Assembly: GCA_025774615.1 (NCBI GenBank)
Contig: JALGVQ010000191.1
Coordinates: forward strand, 1 to 7,091
Length of the DNA: 7,091 bases
DNA from: a bacterium
Lineage (GTDB): Bacteria > Blakebacterota > Blakebacteria > Blakebacterales > Blakebacteraceae
Reading direction: 5' to 3'
The translations under genes were made by a program, and so were the position numbers. Below are positions 1-5,726 of this stretch, piece after piece. The notes beneath the pieces are model-generated. The model saw nothing but the letters and a program-made list of their open reading frames with translations, searched no databases and was not told the DNA's origin. Each line of letters starts with the position of its first letter. Positions within the stretch are counted from its first letter, which is position 1.

Positions 1-1
1 C

Positions 2-937
2 CGTCAGACGTTTGCTGATTATCCCGACTACTTCGTCAGTGATGGATCTTTCTCCGGGCGCCGTCAGATCACCGACGCGAACCCCCAGCAGTCGGAATAC
101 CTGTGGGGGCACAGCATCCTCATCGACTACACCAACGATGACGGTGTGAGGCTGCAGGCAGTTCTGGCTATTCCGGATGACTACCGCCAGGGTCAGAAGC
201 GTCCGATGATCGTGCGCTTCTATGAGAAGATGTCACAGAACCTGCACAGCTACCCATCCCCCCGGCATTCGAACACACCGCAGTTCGCTGACTACGTGAG
301 CCACGGCTACCTCTTCCTGCTGCCCGATGTGCATTTCAGGACCGGCTCCTCACACACAGACATGCTTGAATGCATCGAAGCGGCGACCAGCAAGGTGATC
401 GAACTCGGCTACGCTGACCCGGAGCACATAGGGCTGAACGGCGGCAGCTACAGCGGTGGCGGTTCCTGCTTCATAGCGACCCGTTCAACGATGTTCGCGG
501 CCGTCGTAGCGCGAGCGGCACCGATAGACCTGGTCGCCGAATTCAACGTTCCCTTCAGTGGCGCCCTGAACAATCACCAGTACGACATCCACGGGCAGGG
601 ACGCTACGGTGTCAGTCCGTATGAGGACATGGAGATGTACCGTGAGCAGTCTCCCATCACCTTTGTGGAGACGATGGATACTCCGCTTCTCTACCTGCAT
701 GGCGAGGATGACGGCGCCGTCCAGTGGCTGCAGGGGATCGAGTTCTACAACGCCCTGAGATTTCTCGGCAAACCGGTGATCATGTGCTCCTATCCGGGAG
801 AAGGGCACAGCCTGGGCCGGATGCCGAACCGGAAGGACTTCGAGACCCGGATCCACCAGTGGTACGACCACTATCTGAAGGGTGAGCCGGCAGTGCCGTG
901 GATGCTGGCGCAACCACCAGATCCGGAGAAGAACTAG
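2..937 (+). CDS. S9-family serine peptidase (prolyl oligopeptidase type), C-terminal 311 residues, 5' end truncated by the window
   Basis: Serine hydrolase of the prolyl-oligopeptidase/dipeptidyl-peptidase clan, expected to cleave short peptides; only the end of the chain, covering the alpha/beta-hydrolase domain, is in view. The frame is open from base 2, so a GTG at 146 is internal and not the start: the preceding 48 codons contain the family-like EYLWG and DYTN segments. Numbering from codon 146 as 1, the nucleophile elbow is GGSYSGGGSCF with Ser101 (bases 446-448), the acid is Asp189 in HGEDDGAV, and the base is His221 in GEGHSLG, so a full Ser-Asp-His triad is present in the right order. 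The residue two after the serine is Ser, where the commoner form has Gly. The stop TAG at 935-937 is followed by a strong stem-loop. The usual N-terminal beta-propeller and any signal peptide lie outside the window, so cellular location cannot be judged. Family call is firm; substrate is unknown. Confidence 0.9.
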   Translation, partial: RQTFADYPDYFVSDGSFSGRRQITDANPQQSEYLWGHSILIDYTNDDGVRLQAVLAIPDDYRQGQKRPMIVRFYEKMSQNLHSYPSPRHSNTPQFADYVSHGYLFLLPDVHFRTGSSHTDMLECIEAATSKVIELGYADPEHIGLNGGSYSGGGSCFIATRSTMFAAVVARAAPIDLVAEFNVPFSGALNNHQYDIHGQGRYGVSPYEDMEMYREQSPITFVETMDTPLLYLHGEDDGAVQWLQGIEFYNALRFLGKPVIMCSYPGEGHSLGRMPNRKDFETRIHQWYDHYLKGEPAVPWMLAQPPDPEKN

Positions 938-970
938 CGGATGTTGACTTGAACAGTTTTCGGAAAGTGT

Positions 971-995
971 GAGGGCGGTCGGTAAGACCGCCCTC
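971..995. terminator. Stem-loop between convergent genes, probable bidirectional terminator
   Basis: A perfect 10-bp G+C-rich stem (GAGGGCGGTC at 971-980, GACCGCCCTC at 986-995) closes a 5-base loop GGTAA. It lies 33 bases after the stop of the S9 peptidase and 10 bases before the end of the minus-strand gene that stops at 1006, so it could serve both. Neither side has a clear T-run: the plus strand continues CGGTTCG and the minus strand ACACTTTCCG. It is therefore not a textbook intrinsic terminator, though position and stem strength favour that role. Confidence 0.72.
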
Positions 996-1005
996 CGGTT
1001 CGAGT

Positions 1006-1533
1006 TCAATCGTTCGTGCTCCTTCCTCCGATCGACAGGCAGAGAGAGAGTGTTCCTCTCTTCGAGTCGAGCCACCTCATGTATCTGACCTCCGGCCTTA
1101 CCGCGAAGGCGGTCCCTGTCAGTTGACGGAAGCCGACACTGCCTCCTATCCCCGCTTCACTGGTTGAATATCCGCCCCCTGAAACTGACTGGAGCGCAAT
1201 ATTGAGACCGATGAACGGGGTCCCTCCATCACCGGAGGAGAGAAGTACAGCAGCCTGAGCTCCAAGGCCGAAGAACAGTGAGCTGCCGCCATCATAGGTG
1301 GTGAACGCCACACTGGGCTGCAGAGTGATCATGAACGATCCGGATGGTATGAAGGAGACATAGAATCCGGACATCCCTGACACTCCGGTCCCTGGTGCGG
1401 TGAGCATGCTCCCTCTCTTCTGAAGATCGAGTGATACAAAGGTGATTCCCAGTTCGGTGGATTTCTCCTGCTGAGCTGCAGCAGGTGACTGAACCAGGAG
1501 CACGGCTCCAAGTAGAAGCGCTGAAAGGCGCAT
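1006..1533 (-). CDS. Exported hypothetical protein, probable outer-membrane beta-barrel
   Basis: A 175-residue protein that I cannot assign to a named family. Residues 1-20 form a Sec signal peptide: short basic start (MR), hydrophobic core LLLGAVLLV, and an AAA|Q cleavage site around residue 20. The mature part, about 155 residues, is rich in Gly, Ser and alternating hydrophobic residues, with strand-like stretches such as GFYVSFIPSG, LFFGLGAQAAVLL, FIGLNIALQSVSGGG and GIGGSVGFRQL separated by Gly/Ser turns. This is the pattern of small 8-stranded outer-membrane barrels. It ends in RSTND and not the terminal aromatic residue common in such barrels. The ATG at 1531-1533 is preceded by AAGGAG (complement of 1541-1546) with a 7-base gap, which supports this start. 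It is a single gene between a convergent neighbour and an intergenic region. An exported non-barrel beta-sandwich is the alternative. Confidence 0.75.
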   Translation of the reverse strand: MRLSALLLGAVLLVQSPAAAQQEKSTELGITFVSLDLQKRGSMLTAPGTGVSGMSGFYVSFIPSGSFMITLQPSVAFTTYDGGSSLFFGLGAQAAVLLSSGDGGTPFIGLNIALQSVSGGGYSTSEAGIGGSVGFRQLTGTAFAVRPEVRYMRWLDSKRGTLSLCLSIGGRSTND

Positions 1534-1817
1534 GGCATACTCCTTGATCGGATGAGACAGACGGTGAGGGATTGCCGGCCGGCATCCGGATGATGCCTGC
1601 TCCCCTCATCTGCGTCCCGGTAGTCGCGAATACCATGCCGGGTTTCAGAAGCCGGCTTGAGGTCGATTGTAAGATATTGATGATCATAGAGTTATGGGGA
1701 TTCAGGCGGTCAGTGCTCTGTCCGGGTACCGGCGAATCTCTTCGATTTCTCTCGAAAGAAGTAGTGCGAATGGCACAGTGGATGTGACCTGGAGGTAATT
1801 ATTATCCGCTCTTTGTG

Positions 1818-1846
1818 TTGACAACCGTAATCACATCTATTACAAA
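1818..1846 (+). promoter_or_regulatory. Sigma70-type promoter for the DUF3303-like gene
   Basis: A consensus -35 TTGACA (1818-1823) is followed by a 17-base spacer and a -10 TACAAA (1841-1846) that matches TATAAT at four of six positions, within a locally A+T-rich stretch. Transcription would begin near 1853, giving an untranslated leader of about 135 bases before the start codon at 1989. There is no other good promoter between this point and the gene. Confidence 0.62.
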
Positions 1847-1853
1847 TAACTTA

Positions 1854-1907
1854 GGAGTACTAACAATCTCCCGAATGGGCCCACCCATCCGCACGATCTC
1901 GTACTCC
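1854..1907 (+). promoter_or_regulatory. Possible folded 5' leader upstream of the DUF3303-like gene
   Basis: Right at the predicted transcript start, GGAGTAC (1854-1860) can pair with GTACTCC (1901-1907), a 7-bp perfect stem. It encloses a second small hairpin, ATGGG (1875-1879) with CCCAT (1884-1888) and a 4-base loop. The two-tier fold is suggestive of a structured leader, but I recognise no known riboswitch class. Such pairings can occur by chance in a leader of this length. Confidence 0.25.
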
Positions 1908-1988
1908 CGTTACAAACCAGGGGGATCCGCATCCAACCGCGGCCATGACCCCATGTTCTGCCGACCATAAACCGGGAGGAATAATCGT

Positions 1989-2276
1989 ATGCTGTTCCAT
2001 GTTACTCACGTGCACACCCCCGAGACCTGTCCAGGTCATGATCCAGAGCAGGTCAAAGCAACCTTCGGTCAGGTGATGGCAAATGCCGACGAGGATGGTT
2101 TAGATCTGATCGGGGCCTGGGTCGATGTCACTGCCCACACGGTGTTCATGATCGTCGACACAGATGACGCCGGAAAGCTGTTCCGGGTTCTGGATCCGGC
2201 GCTCACGATCGGTACCGCGGACATCAGTCCGATCATGGATGCTACCGTGGTCCTGAAAGAGAGGTCGGGCGAGTAG
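1989..2276 (+). CDS. Small DUF3303-like protein (dimeric alpha/beta-barrel fold)
   Basis: A 95-residue cytoplasmic protein without signal peptide or membrane segment. It begins MLFHVTHVHTPETCPGHDPE and alternates strands and helices in the ferredoxin-like order: strand at 2-8, helix about 18-36 after HDPEQV, strand GLDLIGAWVDV, strand TVFMIVDTD, helix DAGKLFRVLDPAL, and a last strand ending in VVLKERSGE. This resembles the short DUF3303/YCII-like proteins that dimerise through this fold; their function is not established, so none is given here. The first residues hold several His plus one Cys, which could bind metal or substrate (inference). The start is well supported by GGGAGGA at 1974-1980, eight bases before the ATG. 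It is a monocistronic gene with its own promoter at 1818-1846 and a stem-loop downstream. The family name is less certain than the fold. Confidence 0.8.
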   Translation: MLFHVTHVHTPETCPGHDPEQVKATFGQVMANADEDGLDLIGAWVDVTAHTVFMIVDTDDAGKLFRVLDPALTIGTADISPIMDATVVLKERSGE

Positions 2277-2290
2277 TCAGGAGCGACAAA

Positions 2291-2338
2291 GAATATCAGG
2301 TGAATCGCATCTGAGAATATCAGGTGAATCCCCTGTGA
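2291..2338. repeat. 24-bp imperfect tandem repeat, two copies
   Basis: Copies at 2291-2314 and 2315-2338 agree at 21 of 24 positions. The first 16 bases (GAATATCAGGTGAATC) are identical, and the last eight differ at three sites. The second copy supplies part of the 5' arm of the stem-loop that follows. It lies between the stop codons of two convergent genes, outside coding sequence. Confidence 0.85.
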
Positions 2339-2359
2339 CAGGGACCACGGGGGATTCGC
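2324..2359. terminator. Long stem-loop between convergent genes, probable bidirectional terminator
   Basis: Bases 2324-2337 pair with 2346-2359 to give a 14-bp stem. Two of the pairs are G-U type in the plus-strand transcript, and an 8-base run GAATCCCC/GGGGATTC forms the core; the loop is 8 bases. It sits 47 bases after the stop at 2276 and directly abuts the end of the minus-strand gene at 2360. No long T-run follows on either strand. A competing hairpin CCCTG/CAGGG (2331-2335 with 2339-2343) is possible within it. Confidence 0.65.
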
Positions 2360-3157
2360 TTACACGCTTACTTCCGACTCGATCTCTACGACTGTCTCCG
2401 CAGGTGTGCCCTCCACAGATTGTTCAGCCGCGAGAACATCCTGCCTCATGAACGACCGGTCAACGATCTTGACGATCAGGATGATCACCAGGGCGACCAC
2501 GATCGGCGCTGCCAGTTCGGGAGAATTCCAGAACCAGAGTGACTGGCCGTTCTCGAGTAGTGCGATACCGACACCGGCGATCCACACGTGGATGAGAATG
2601 GTATGCAGCGTTCCCAGCAGGGTCCCTGTGAAGTGGTCTTTGAACGAAACATCGATCAGCCCCACGAACCAGTTGACCGGGGGGGTCATGAAGAAGAAGA
2701 GTCTGATGTAGAGGACGGTCTTGAATCCGTTGTCAGCGAATCGGGAGCGGATCGCGGAGAGGTGACGCTTCATCAACTGGTTCGTGAAATCCCGGCCCAG
2801 GATATTTGCGAGCTGGAACATGAGTGACGAGGACGTGTGGAGGCAGATGAACCCCATGATCCCCCCGCCGACCGGACCGTAAAGCACAACCGACAGCCAG
2901 ATGACGAAGATGGTCGGTACATTGATGAGGATGACAAGACTCCCGACCAACCAGTGGAGGAGTGGGCCCAGGATACCAAGTTGGGCCTCGAACGACCTGA
3001 TCGAATCGATGACACTGCTGATACCGCTGTTGATGAAATAGCTGTCCACTCTTAACAGCCAGAGAGCGATGAAGGTACCTGTGAAGAGGGCCATGAAGAG
3101 CAGGAATCTGATCTTCGCCGATCGGTCAGGTGTGTGGGTTGCGGTGATTCCCGCCAT
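2360..3157 (-). CDS. TVP38/TMEM64-family membrane protein (VTT domain, DedA-like)
   Basis: A 265-residue inner-membrane protein with hydrophobic segments at about 16-36, 66-92, 96-118, 148-166, 176-202 and 216-232. The central part has the family layout: a pore-loop-like segment near VPTIFVIWLSVVLYGPVGGG (80-99), then a helix leading to LANILGRDF (116-124), then YIRLFFFMTPPVNWFVGL (150-167), the counterpart of the conserved R...P...N...G region, and TLLGTLHTILIHVWIAGVG (179-197). VTT proteins are linked to lipid scrambling, small-molecule transport and membrane-potential maintenance; the role here is unknown. After the last helix comes an unusual hydrophilic, acidic tail (about 240-265). The ATG (complement of 3155-3157) is preceded on its strand by a purine-rich GGAAGAAGAG run at a workable distance. 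It is transcribed away from the sugar permease gene and shares a 162-base divergent region with it. Confidence 0.82.
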   Translation of the reverse strand: MAGITATHTPDRSAKIRFLLFMALFTGTFIALWLLRVDSYFINSGISSVIDSIRSFEAQLGILGPLLHWLVGSLVILINVPTIFVIWLSVVLYGPVGGGIMGFICLHTSSSLMFQLANILGRDFTNQLMKRHLSAIRSRFADNGFKTVLYIRLFFFMTPPVNWFVGLIDVSFKDHFTGTLLGTLHTILIHVWIAGVGIALLENGQSLWFWNSPELAAPIVVALVIILIVKIVDRSFMRQDVLAAEQSVEGTPAETVVEIESEVSV

Positions 3158-3253
3158 CGATCACTCTTCTTCCGGGACTGGACGATTATTCCAATCCGCG
3201 AATGTACTGTTCTGTCGGAGCCATGCATATCAGAAACTCCTTCGAATATCCCC

Positions 3254-3283
3254 TTACCCGTCGTCCGATACTCTCGCTATAGT
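3254..3283 (+). promoter_or_regulatory. Weak candidate promoter for the sugar permease-kinase pair
   Basis: TATAGT (3278-3283) matches the -10 consensus at five of six positions. Its best partner, TTACCC (3254-3259) at an 18-base spacing, matches the -35 at only three of six. It lies in the 162-base gap between divergent genes, about 37 bases before the permease start, which is the expected place. An activator would likely be needed if it is real. Confidence 0.25.
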
Positions 3284-3307
3284 TCCTCCACACCATTTTT
3301 CAGAAAT

Positions 3308-3311
3308 GGAG
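3308..3311 (+). promoter_or_regulatory. Ribosome binding site that sets the permease start at GTG 3320
   Basis: GGAG lies eight bases before the GTG at 3320-3322. The frame stays open upstream to 3134, but the roughly 62 extra residues are hydrophilic, unlike any carrier N-terminus, and would run across the divergent promoter region into the neighbouring gene. The ATG at 3326 is the other possible start, with a less favourable 14-base gap. Confidence 0.55.
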
Positions 3312-3319
3312 TATTCATC

Positions 3320-4483
3320 GTGAGAATGAGGACCGTGCCCATTTTTGTCGTCTTCTTCATCATGGGATTCGGAGACGCTGTGGGGACCCTGGTCGGGTTC
3401 GTACAGAGCGAGTTCAATATCTCACCGGCCATGGCCGGCCTGCTTCCTTTCTTCGGTTTCCTCGCCTTCGGCCTCTTCTCGGTCCCCTTCGGGATTATGG
3501 GCGGTCGGAAGGGGAAGAAGTATGTGCTGGTCTTCGCGCTGATCCTGATCACCCTCGGGGAACTGATCCCGGTGATCTCCATCGGCCGCTACATCTACAT
3601 CCTGGCGGCGATCTTCCTGATCGGGGTCGGGATGACGGCTCTGCAGGTGGCGGGAAATCCGATCATGCGGGATGTCTCTGCCGAAGGGCGGTTCTCGCGC
3701 AACCTGACCTTTGCGCAGTTCATCAAGAGCATCGGCTCGAACACCGCGCCGTACGTGGTACCGCTGGTGGTCGCGCTCGGGCTGGCCTGGAACGGGATAT
3801 TCACCATCTACGCCATCGTGGCCGGGATAACACTCGTGGTGGTAGCCACCATGAAGTTCGATGAGACTGTCGAGGAGGAGCCTGCGCAGACCGTGAGTGT
3901 CCGTTCCAGCTTTGCCCTGCTGAAGGAACCGTTCGTCCTGATGATGGTGCTGGGGATCTTCTTCTACGTCGGCGCCGAGGTCGGTCTCAACTCCTGGATC
4001 GCCACCTTCCTGGCTGATAAGTTCGGATTCGATCTGGAGTCGATGGCGACCCTCGGGATCGGGTTCTTCCTGACCGCGCTCGCCATCGGACGACTCTTCG
4101 GTTCGATCGTCCTCAATTTCCTCTCACCGAAGAAGTTCTTCCTCTACACATCGATCCTCGGTGTGGTGGGGATCCTCGGGATGTTCACCGGTTCACAGAC
4201 ACTGGTCCTGATCTCGATCTTCCTGACCGGTCTCGCCTTCGGGAACATCTTCCCGCTTATCTTCTCGATCCTGATCGACTCGATGCCGGAACGCTCGAAC
4301 GAGCTGTCAGGTCTGATGGTGATGGCGATCGTTGGTGGAGCGATCATCCCGCCGATCATGGGGCTCATCGCGACCACTTCGATCACCCTCAGTTTCCTGA
4401 TCCCGCTCGCGATCTTCCTCTATATCACCGTCCTCGCGGTCTACTCAGGCGGCAGAAAGGGTGCCGATGCAGCTGCGGGATGA
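3320..4483 (+). CDS. MFS sugar permease of the fucose/galactose/glucose:H+ symporter (FHS) family
   Basis: A 387-residue, roughly 12-helix inner-membrane carrier that would import a monosaccharide by cation symport. From the GTG at 3320: helix 1 FVVFFIMGFGDAVGTLVGFV; QSEFNISPAMAGLLPFFGF (29-47), like the FHS QxxFxLS...FF region; the MFS loop motif GGRKGKK (61-67); QVAGNPIMRD (109-118) and FAQFIKSIGSNTAPYV (131-146), matching FucP/GlcP QxxxNP and NLAQ...G...AP; a cytoplasmic loop with acidic DETVEEEP (181-188); FFYVGAEVGLNSWIATFL (214-231), a strong FHS signature with Glu220; and NIFPLIFSILID...SGLMVMAIVGGAIIPPIMG (309-348), close to the FucP C-terminal half. The stop overlaps the start of the ROK kinase by 17 bases, so the two are probably translated together. 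The family is firm; the sugar (fucose, glucose, galactose, fructose or another) is not determined. Confidence 0.88.
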   Translation: MRMRTVPIFVVFFIMGFGDAVGTLVGFVQSEFNISPAMAGLLPFFGFLAFGLFSVPFGIMGGRKGKKYVLVFALILITLGELIPVISIGRYIYILAAIFLIGVGMTALQVAGNPIMRDVSAEGRFSRNLTFAQFIKSIGSNTAPYVVPLVVALGLAWNGIFTIYAIVAGITLVVVATMKFDETVEEEPAQTVSVRSSFALLKEPFVLMMVLGIFFYVGAEVGLNSWIATFLADKFGFDLESMATLGIGFFLTALAIGRLFGSIVLNFLSPKKFFLYTSILGVVGILGMFTGSQTLVLISIFLTGLAFGNIFPLIFSILIDSMPERSNELSGLMVMAIVGGAIIPPIMGLIATTSITLSFLIPLAIFLYITVLAVYSGGRKGADAAAG

Positions 4484-5408
4484 TACCCGGGTGGTGATGA
4501 CTCTCGACGCGGGGGGCACCAACTTTGTCTTCGGCGCGATGAGGGGTGGGGAGGAGATCGTCGATCCGGTGAACCTGCCGGCAGAGGGGGACGATCTGCA
4601 GAAGAGTGTGGCGAACATCCTGGATGGATTCTCACAGGTGGAAGCTGCGATCAAGCAGTCGCACGATGCACGTCCGGTCGCCATCAGCTTTGCCTTTCCC
4701 GGACCCGCCGACTATGAAAGAGGGGTGATCGGGGACCTCGGGAACCTTCCCGGCTACCGGGGTGGGGTACCGCTCGGGGCGATCATCAGAGAGCGACTCG
4801 ATCTGCCGGTATTCATCAACAACGACGGCGATCTCTTCGCCTTCGGAGAGGCAATCGCCGGCTTTCTCCCCTGGCTGAACGGGCAGATGGAAGAGGCAGG
4901 AAGTCCGAAGTGTTTCCGGAACCTGCTCGGGGTCACCCTCGGGACCGGTTTCGGCGGGGGTATTGTGACCGACGGGCGACTCCATATCGGGGACAACTCA
5001 GCCGGTGGTGAGATCTGGTGTCTGCACGGGCGACTCCATATCGGGGACAACTCAGCCGGTGGTGAGATCTGGTGTCTGCGCAATCGGTCGATCCCGACCA
5101 CGACCGCCGAGGAGTCGGTGAGCATCCGTGGAGTCCAGCGAACGTATATGGCGGCACTTGCCGAAGCGGGGACAGGCCCTGAATCGACGCCGAGCCCGAA
5201 AGATATCTACCGGATCGGGATGGGGGAGTCGGGAGAGTCTGAGGGTGACAGGGATGCTGCCCGTGCTGCCTGGCAGGCATTCGGAGTGGCGCTTGGGGAT
5301 GCCCTGGCCAACGCCGTAACCCTGATCGATGCGCCGATAGTCATCGGCGGCGGTGTGGCCGGCGCTCATGAGCTCTTTCTGCCGGCGGTGATCAAGGAGC
5401 GCTCATGA
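4467..5408 (+). CDS. ROK-family sugar kinase, larger N-terminal piece of a frameshifted gene, with an internal 18-residue duplication
   Basis: Would phosphorylate the sugar brought in by the upstream permease. Numbering from GTG 4461, the ROK features are LDAGGTNFVFGAM (15-27, phosphate-1 loop), FPGPADYERGVIGDLGNL (79-96, sugar contact), FINNDGDLFAFGEA (118-131, catalytic base Asp122), GVTLGTGFGGGIVTDG (157-172, phosphate-2) and VIGGGVAGAH (294-303, adenosine loop). The usual GH and CxCGxxGC zinc cluster are absent; the matching place reads AGGEIWCLRN, as in a ROK subgroup I associate with Bacteroidota. ATG 4467 is preferred over GTG 4461 because AAAGGG (4456-4461) lies five bases ahead. Residues repeat at GRLHIGDNSAGGEIWCL (172-188 and 190-206) through a 54-bp tandem duplication. 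A 37-bp duplication then forces a stop (TGA 5406-5408), removing about 80 C-terminal residues. Without both duplications the gene would encode 378 residues. Probably inactive as written. Confidence 0.85.
   Translation: MQLRDDTRVVMTLDAGGTNFVFGAMRGGEEIVDPVNLPAEGDDLQKSVANILDGFSQVEAAIKQSHDARPVAISFAFPGPADYERGVIGDLGNLPGYRGGVPLGAIIRERLDLPVFINNDGDLFAFGEAIAGFLPWLNGQMEEAGSPKCFRNLLGVTLGTGFGGGIVTDGRLHIGDNSAGGEIWCLHGRLHIGDNSAGGEIWCLRNRSIPTTTAEESVSIRGVQRTYMAALAEAGTGPESTPSPKDIYRIGMGESGESEGDRDAARAAWQAFGVALGDALANAVTLIDAPIVIGGGVAGAHELFLPAVIKERS
4972..5079 (+). repeat. Perfect 54-bp tandem duplication inside the ROK kinase gene
   Basis: Bases 4972-5025 are repeated without a mismatch at 5026-5079. Because 54 is a multiple of three, the frame is kept and 18 residues are added; the only difference at protein level is Asp becoming His at the junction. 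The bases on either side (G4971 against C5025, A5026 against G5080) break the identity, so the borders are exact. Confidence 0.97.
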
Positions 5409-5436
5409 GCTCTTTCTGCCGGCGGTGATCAAGGAG
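5363..5436 (+). repeat. Perfect 37-bp tandem duplication that shifts the ROK reading frame
   Basis: Bases 5363-5399 recur exactly at 5400-5436; the identity extends one base further left (G5362 = G5399). Since 37 is not a multiple of three, the upstream frame runs into TGA at 5406-5408, while the proper continuation is read in another frame from the second copy. Removing one copy joins LFLPAVIKE directly to MNTGFTSPEG. The unit contains the palindrome GCTCATGAGC at its left edge. Confidence 0.97.
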
Positions 5437-5694
5437 ATGAACACCGGCTTCACCTCACCGGAGGGTGGGGATATCCCCCGGATGGAACTGCAGGCATTCA
5501 ATATCGAGCATGATGAGGAGTGCCACGCCTTCTGCCACGCGGCGACGAAGGACCTTGCCGTGCCGGGCAGTGACCGGGTCGTTCCTTATGATCCGCTCAA
5601 ACGGGTCGGTGTGGGCATCTCAAGGCTCGGCACCAGCCGGGCGACCGCGGTCGGCGCGTATGCCTTTGCCCTTGCTGAGCTCGACAGAGGATAG
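5425..5694 (+). pseudogene. Detached C-terminal piece of the ROK sugar kinase
   Basis: The 89-residue open frame starting at GTG 5425 (read VIKEMNTGFTSPEGGDIPRM...) is the missing end of the kinase. It begins with residues already encoded in the first copy of the 37-bp unit and continues through KRVGVGISRLGTSRATAVGAYAFALAELDRG to TAG at 5692-5694. The ending GTSRATAVGAYAFAL is a helix of the kind expected at the ROK C-terminus. No ribosome site precedes the GTG, and it is unlikely to be made as a separate protein. It could only rejoin the upstream part by a frame change or by loss of one repeat copy. Confidence 0.8.
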
Positions 5695-5726
5695 AGGCCG
5701 AGCCGGAAAGATTGTAACGACAGCGG

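Larger units (their letters stand above)
1534..1988. other. Intergenic region without a credible gene; divergent promoters expected
   Basis: About 455 bases separate two divergently transcribed genes. Short open frames occur on the plus strand (1572-1787 from a TTG, 1815-1970 from a GTG), but they lack well-placed ribosome sites and have no recognisable composition. The right half becomes A+T-rich at about 1795-1870 and holds a convincing promoter at 1818-1846, followed by a possibly structured leader. For the leftward gene the best -10 candidate I saw is TACAAT on the minus strand (complement of 1666-1671), but no acceptable -35 lies at the proper distance, so I do not call it. Confidence 0.6.

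Noticed and set aside
485-1075. Minus-strand open frame of 196 codons
   Set aside because: Antisense to the S9 peptidase catalytic region and overlapping the terminator; no family resemblance.
1572-1787. Plus-strand open frame of 71 codons in the intergenic region
   Set aside because: TTG start without a good ribosome site, composition unlike the neighbouring genes, and no recognisable motif.
1815-1970. Plus-strand open frame of 51 codons overlapping the promoter
   Set aside because: GGAGGT at 1791-1796 is about 18 bases from the GTG, too far; the frame runs through the -35 and -10 elements of the promoter and the predicted leader.
3134-3319. N-terminal extension of the sugar permease from an upstream in-frame start
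   Set aside because: The added residues are hydrophilic and unlike any carrier N-terminus, overlap the start of the divergent membrane-protein gene, and lack a ribosome site; GGAG before GTG 3320 explains the start better.
5363-5436. Programmed ribosomal frameshifting to join the two kinase pieces
   Set aside because: No slippery heptamer or downstream fold is seen, and an exact 37-bp tandem duplication fully accounts for the frame change.
4972-5436. The repeats as a mobile element or CRISPR-like array
   Set aside because: They are adjacent head-to-tail copies of coding sequence with no spacers, inverted ends or transposase.
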